Origin: Bog-473 sp963730785
GTDB lineage: Bacteria > Actinomycetota > Acidimicrobiia > Acidimicrobiales > RAAP-2
NCBI GenBank assembly: GCA_963730785.1
Contig: CAVSTF010000010.1
Coordinates: forward strand, 1,054,001 to 1,118,000
Direction of reading: 5' to 3'
DNA length: 64,000 nt
Part shown: positions 62,699 to 64,000 of the stretch, piece after piece
How positions within the stretch are numbered: position 1 is the stretch's first letter
Layout of the letters: each line of letters starts with the position of its first letter
Program-made: the position numbers and the translations under genes
The notes under the pieces: model-generated
What the model saw: the letters and a program-made list of their open reading frames with translations, nothing else
The model's database searches: none
What the model was told of the DNA's origin: nothing

Positions 62699-62735
62699 TC
62701 GGCGGATTCCCAACCGGTGAAAGGTGCGGACCACG

Positions 62736-64000
62736 ATGACGCTCACCGCAGTCGCCCCCGAGCTCCACCCAAATGCCCAGTTCAGCGGGCCAGGCCCCGC
62801 CGCCTGCTACGACCCCCGCCGCTGGAAGGCCCTCCCGGTCGTGCTGTCGGCCACGTTCATGTCGCTGTTCGACATCTTCGTGGTCAACGTCGCCGCCCCC
62901 AGCATCCAGCACGATCTCCACGCGTCCTCCTCCATCCTGGAGATGGTCGTCGCCGGATACTCGTTCAGCTACGCCGCCGGCCTCGTCACCGGTGCCCGCC
63001 TGGGCGACCTGGTCGGGCGCCGCCGGATGTTCACCATCGGGCTCGGCATCTTCGCCGTCGCCTCCCTGATCGCCGGGATCTCGCCCGACAGCGCGGTGCT
63101 GGTGGCCGCCCGCCTGGCCCAGGGCTTCGGCGCCGCCGCCATGATCCCCCAGGTCCTCGCCCTCCTGACCGCCAACTTCTCGCCCGAGGAGCGGCCGAGG
63201 GTGTTCTCGCTCTTCGGCGTGACGGTCGGCCTCGGCACGGTCGCCGGCCAGATCCTCGGCGGCGTCCTGCTCCACCTCGACATCCTCGGCTGGGGCTGGC
63301 GGCCGATCTTCCTGGTCAACGTCCCCATCGGCATCGCCGCCATCATTCTGGCCCGCCGGCTCATCCCCGAGTCCCGCCCCGACAAGGCCGACCGCCTCGA
63401 CCCGCTCGGCGTCGTGCTCCTCACCGCCGGCGTGGGCGCCATCACCGCCCCGCTCGTCCTCGGGCAGGCCGAGCACTGGCCGACTGTGGACCTGGATCTC
63501 CTTCGGAGCCGGCTCCGCTCTCGTCGCCTCCTTCGTGTGGTGGGAGAGTCGCCTCGGTGCCCGTGGCGGCCACCCGCTGCTCCCCCTGAGCCTCTTCGAG
63601 CACCGGGCCTTCAACAGTGGGCTGCTGGTGAACCTGGGGTTCTTCGCTTCTTCGGCAGCGTGCTGCTCACCCTCACGCTCTTCCTGCAGGAAGGACTGCA
63701 CTACTCACCCATGCGGGCGGGACTCACCTTCGCCCCGCTCGGCGTGGCCTTCGCCCTCTCCTCGCTCAAGGGCCGCAGCCTGCACGCCCGGTACGGCCGG
63801 GACATCATCTCGGTCGGCGCGGCGACGGCACTGATCGGCGTCATCGGCCTGGCCGTCGTGGTGACGGTCTCGGGCCTCTCCGCCAACTCGCTCGAGCTCT
63901 CCCCGGTGCTGGCCATGATCGGCATCGGCAACGGCCTGGTCATCCCCCTCATCGTCCAGGGCGTGCTGCTGAGCGTGCCCTCGCACCGCACCGGGGCGGC
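62736..64000 (+). CDS. MFS transporter (EmrB/QacA-like), runs off the window
   Basis: Open from ATG 62736 to the window end without a stop. It reads WKALPVVLSATFMSLFDIFVVNVAAPSIQHDLHA, GARLGDLVGRRRMFTIGLGIFAVASL (motif A) and ARLAQGFGAAAMIPQVLALLTANFSPEERPRV. Inside, 63482-63650 reads more sensibly in another frame (WISFGAGSALVASFVWWESRLGARGGHPLLPLSLFEHRAF), so two compensating single-base errors are likely. GC content and C-ending codons are higher than in the genes to the left. A drug or metabolite exporter under ArsR control is probable. Confidence 0.82.
   Translation, partial: MTLTAVAPELHPNAQFSGPGPAACYDPRRWKALPVVLSATFMSLFDIFVVNVAAPSIQHDLHASSSILEMVVAGYSFSYAAGLVTGARLGDLVGRRRMFTIGLGIFAVASLIAGISPDSAVLVAARLAQGFGAAAMIPQVLALLTANFSPEERPRVFSLFGVTVGLGTVAGQILGGVLLHLDILGWGWRPIFLVNVPIGIAAIILARRLIPESRPDKADRLDPLGVVLLTAGVGAITAPLVLGQAEHWPTVDLDLLRSRLRSRRLLRVVGESPRCPWRPPAAPPEPLRAPGLQQWAAGEPGVLRFFGSVLLTLTLFLQEGLHYSPMRAGLTFAPLGVAFALSSLKGRSLHARYGRDIISVGAATALIGVIGLAVVVTVSGLSANSLELSPVLAMIGIGNGLVIPLIVQGVLLSVPSHRTGA

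Noticed and set aside
62694..63701. Acidic minus-strand open frame opposite the last MFS gene
   Set aside because: It is an artefact of very high GC; the repeated Asp/Glu/Gly text mirrors the Ala/Val/Leu codons of the transporter.
1..64000. tRNA, rRNA, CRISPR array or transposase
   Set aside because: No tRNA-like cloverleaf, regular spaced repeats or transposase motif was noticed on either strand by eye; a dedicated search was not possible.

Overview
The window looks like chromosome from a high-GC actinobacterium. Acidimicrobiia or a relative is my best guess, not something the sequence proves. Pointers are the many GTG starts, tight ATGA/GTGA overlaps, F420-type split-barrel proteins, a DinB/mycothiol-type protein, MpaB/DUF2236 proteins, several CaiB-type CoA-transferases and acyl-CoA synthetases, and a type II NADH dehydrogenase. 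I saw no rRNA, tRNA, CRISPR array, integrase or insertion sequence.

Region by region. 1-2.7 kb: an FMN reductase tail and the methionine pair metX/metY behind an Rrf2/IscR-like operator. 2.7-6 kb: a split-barrel protein, then a cupin plus two metal-dependent amidohydrolases (a likely ring-cleavage or decarboxylation set). 6-11.2 kb: a DMT transporter, an SGNH esterase, GH130 and GH1 glycosidases, and a divergent TetR gene with a perfect palindrome between them. 11.2-16.1 kb: acyl-CoA synthetase, MarR, metallo-beta-lactamase-fold protein, a diaminopentanoate-dehydrogenase-like protein and a DinB protein.

16.1-31.1 kb is the most unusual part. It holds three different glutamine-synthetase-like enzymes, a three-gene split glutamate-synthase-like set (glxBCD/mgsABC type), an FAD amine/amino-acid oxidase, a class I glutamine amidotransferase, an XRE-cupin regulator, an amino-acid permease, a phytanoyl-CoA-dioxygenase-like enzyme and two universal-stress proteins. 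It combines parts known separately from the N-methylglutamate (mgs/gma) and gamma-glutamyl-polyamine (puu) routes. I propose a gamma-glutamylation route for taking up and breaking down an amine, substrate unknown. A 21-bp palindrome next to the regulator gene is the probable operator.

31-42.5 kb: an SBF transporter, CoA-ester metabolism genes (a normal and a domain-swapped CaiB-type CoA-transferase, acyl-CoA synthetase, an extended enoyl-CoA hydratase), a 14-helix MFS pump with a MerR regulator, and a large sulfatase.

42.5-64 kb: ordinary families (ketopantoate reductase, MpaB, SDRs, aldose epimerase, SurE, ArfB, aldo/keto reductase, NUDIX, Ndh, acyl-CoA dehydrogenase), then a seven-gene minus-strand run at 59.6-53.3 kb (MpaB, TetR, SDR, amidohydrolase, acetoacetate-decarboxylase family, amidohydrolase, methyltransferase), and an ArsR/MFS pair at the end. 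From 42.6 kb on, many genes are split by single-base frameshifts while others are intact. The pattern looks like consensus error in a thinly covered contig end rather than gene decay. The last 1.3 kb (MFS) is visibly richer in GC than the rest.
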